Of a stretch of DNA of 64,000 nucleotides, positions 63,345 through 64,000 are shown piece after piece. Position numbers and translations under genes: made by a program. Position 1 is the first letter of the stretch; every line of letters starts with the position of its first letter. The DNA comes from Planctomycetota bacterium (GTDB lineage Bacteria > Planctomycetota > JAJSAM01 > JAJVHW01), in the NCBI GenBank assembly GCA_024280885.1, contig JAJRPF010000056.1, positions 62,001 to 126,000 on the forward strand, in the 5' to 3' direction. The notes below the pieces were generated by a model. It was not told the origin of the DNA and did no database searches. It worked only from the letters and a program-made list of their open reading frames with translations.

Positions 63345-63376
63345 CAGGCTGGAGACTTGAGGCTGAAGACTGTAGG
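63345..63376 (+). repeat. 32-bp direct repeat flanking the four-helix-bundle gene (left copy)
   Basis: CAGGCTGGAGACTTGAGGCT followed by GAAGACTGTAGG. It differs from 63936-63967 at two of 32 positions. The 63110-63405 gap otherwise holds only the inverted-repeat element and no gene. Confidence 0.85.
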
Positions 63377-63405
63377 GGGAGGAGCCTGAGGCACTCGATG
63401 CGCGG

Positions 63406-63765
63406 TCAACGCAGTGACCGGATCAGGCCGTTCAGGACCTTGCAGGTCTCGACGGCCAACGCGCTCATGCGTTCGCCGTCATCCGGTTCCACGTAGCCCA
63501 TTCGCTGCGCCAGCGACAGTTGATACTCCAACTCGCGCGCGGCTGCGTACGCGATCCCGAGGAAGTGCACGTAGTCGGCATGGGTGCGCCGAGCGCTGCC
63601 CTCGACGATGTTCGACGCGATCGAGACGGCGCCGCGACGAAGCTGGGACGTCAGCCCAAATCGCTCGTCGTCCGGGAACGACGCCGTTCGCGCGTAGACG
63701 TCCATCGCCAGTTGATCGGCAAGTTCGAATGCTCGGAGCCTGGTGTGATCGCGCAAGGGAGGCAC
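63406..63765 (-). CDS. Four-helix-bundle protein (S23/IVP, Avd-like)
   Basis: 119 residues from GTG 63765. Signatures of the 23S-rRNA-intervening-sequence protein family are clear: FELADQLAMDVYARTASFPDDERFGLTSQLRRGAVSIASNIVEG in outline, then ADYVHFLGIAYAAARELEYQL. The family forms basic homopentamers, and its member Avd binds the reverse transcriptase of diversity-generating retroelements. Here a YMDD reverse-transcriptase fragment lies just upstream on the same strand, which favours the Avd-like reading. Direct repeats flank the gene. Confidence 0.9.
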   Translation of the reverse strand: MPPLRDHTRLRAFELADQLAMDVYARTASFPDDERFGLTSQLRRGAVSIASNIVEGSARRTHADYVHFLGIAYAAARELEYQLSLAQRMGYVEPDDGERMSALAVETCKVLNGLIRSLR

Positions 63766-63806
63766 CTACTGAGTTCGGGCCCCTCCGCGATCCCCTCCCG
63801 TCTGAC

Positions 63807-63833
63807 CTGTAGCCTACGGCCTCAGGCCTACAG
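63807..63833. repeat. Imperfect palindrome beside the RT fragment
   Basis: CTGTAG (63807-63812) pairs with CTACAG (63828-63833) around a GCCT/AGGC-rich core. The words GTAGCC, GCCTCAGGCC and CAGCCT are shared with the 32-bp direct repeats. It lies between the YMDD codons and the four-helix-bundle gene. Confidence 0.55.
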
Positions 63834-63841
63834 CCTCTCTC

Positions 63842-63934
63842 GTCATCCATGTAGCGGACGTAGCCGCGCACGCCGAGGTCCTCCTTGATCACGTGGTCGA
63901 CCCGGTCGAGCACCGCGTTCGCGAACCACTCGGC
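63842..63934 (-). pseudogene. Reverse-transcriptase fragment with YMDD active site
   Basis: The minus frame reads EWFANAVLDRVDHVIKEDLG then VRGYVRYMDD. This is the RT palm segment between motif 4 (GxPxGxxxSQ) and motif 5 (YxDD): FAN.YL..LDH.VK..L...Y.RY.DD is the pattern of DGR and group-II-like RTs. The YMDD codons are at 63842-63853. Only about 31 codons remain. A repeat interrupts the frame on both sides, and the motif 4 region is replaced by the 32-bp repeat. More RT sequence may lie beyond the window. Confidence 0.75.
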
Positions 63935-63935
63935 G

Positions 63936-63967
63936 CAGGTTGGAGACTTGAGGCTGCAGACTGTAGG
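63936..63967 (+). repeat. 32-bp direct repeat (right copy)
   Basis: CAGGTTGGAGACTTGAGGCT followed by GCAGACTGTAGG; two mismatches to 63345-63376. It abuts the upstream side of the RT fragment. The last 33 bases of the window show no gene. Confidence 0.85.
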
Positions 63968-64000
63968 TCGCAAGCCTCGACAGGCTCGCTGGGGCGGCGC

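Noticed and set aside
63115..63389. Small ORFs across the right-hand repeat region
   Set aside because: They run through the inverted-repeat arm and direct repeat, lack ribosome-binding sites and show no family.

Overview
The window is a dense, high-GC bacterial chromosome segment with many GTG starts (one gene probably uses TTG). My best guess is Planctomycetota or a close relative. This is inferred from several things: two Ser/Thr protein kinases (one fused to FHA, one to an AAA-type ATPase and TPRs); an ECF sigma factor fused to a membrane segment and an exported carboxypeptidase-regulatory-like region; many secreted HEAT/TPR proteins; a PEP-CTERM-like sorting signal; and a PurN with a GGGTTL N-terminal loop. 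No rRNA, tRNA or CRISPR array was recognised.

Layout. 1-1.6 kb (+): end of an SDR reductase, an MBL-fold protein and a CBS-domain protein. 1.7-15.4 kb (-): a kinase/ATPase/TPR regulator, then a closely packed train read right to left: yggS, FHA-kinase, yggU, ileS, purN, uvrA. 15.8-23.2 kb (+): a lipoprotein beta-propeller with a double terminator, hicAB, a carboxypeptidase-regulatory-like membrane protein, the sigma-factor fusion and a secreted partner, then a decayed patch (RHS remnant, frameshifted higB, intact higA). tilS converges on this patch. 24.7-28.5 kb (+): gap-pgk-rpe-accD, a translationally coupled carbon-to-lipid operon. 28.5-37.2 kb: lipoprotein, UPF0489, DUF1269, GNAT-like, PEP-CTERM-like, TPR and RRM proteins.

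37.4-41.9 kb (-): a compact type II secretion/type IV pilus-like operon (gspE, two different gspF genes, three pseudopilin-like genes) with every junction overlapping. 42.2-43.0 kb is a repeat-dense intergenic island. 43.0-50.8 kb (-): a large secreted HEAT/TPR-like protein, an OmpR/histidine kinase pair and two HEAT proteins. 51-53 kb (+): a gluzincin metalloprotease. 53.3-54.3 kb (-): a histone-deacetylase-like enzyme, divergent from htpG. 56.5-63.1 kb (+): a coupled operon of a LarA-type nickel-pincer enzyme, a GlcD/D-lactate dehydrogenase-type flavoenzyme and a fused HyuA-HyuB 5-oxoprolinase/hydantoinase.

The right edge (63.3-64.0 kb) holds the most intriguing locus. A four-helix-bundle (S23/Avd-like) gene lies next to a short reverse-transcriptase fragment carrying a YMDD active site, and related repeats flank both. 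This looks like a decayed or rearranged diversity-generating-retroelement-type RT/Avd module. Two further dispersed repeat families recur in the window: a 90-bp inverted-repeat element at both ends, and a 79-bp GC-rich element at 42.8 and 53.1 kb.
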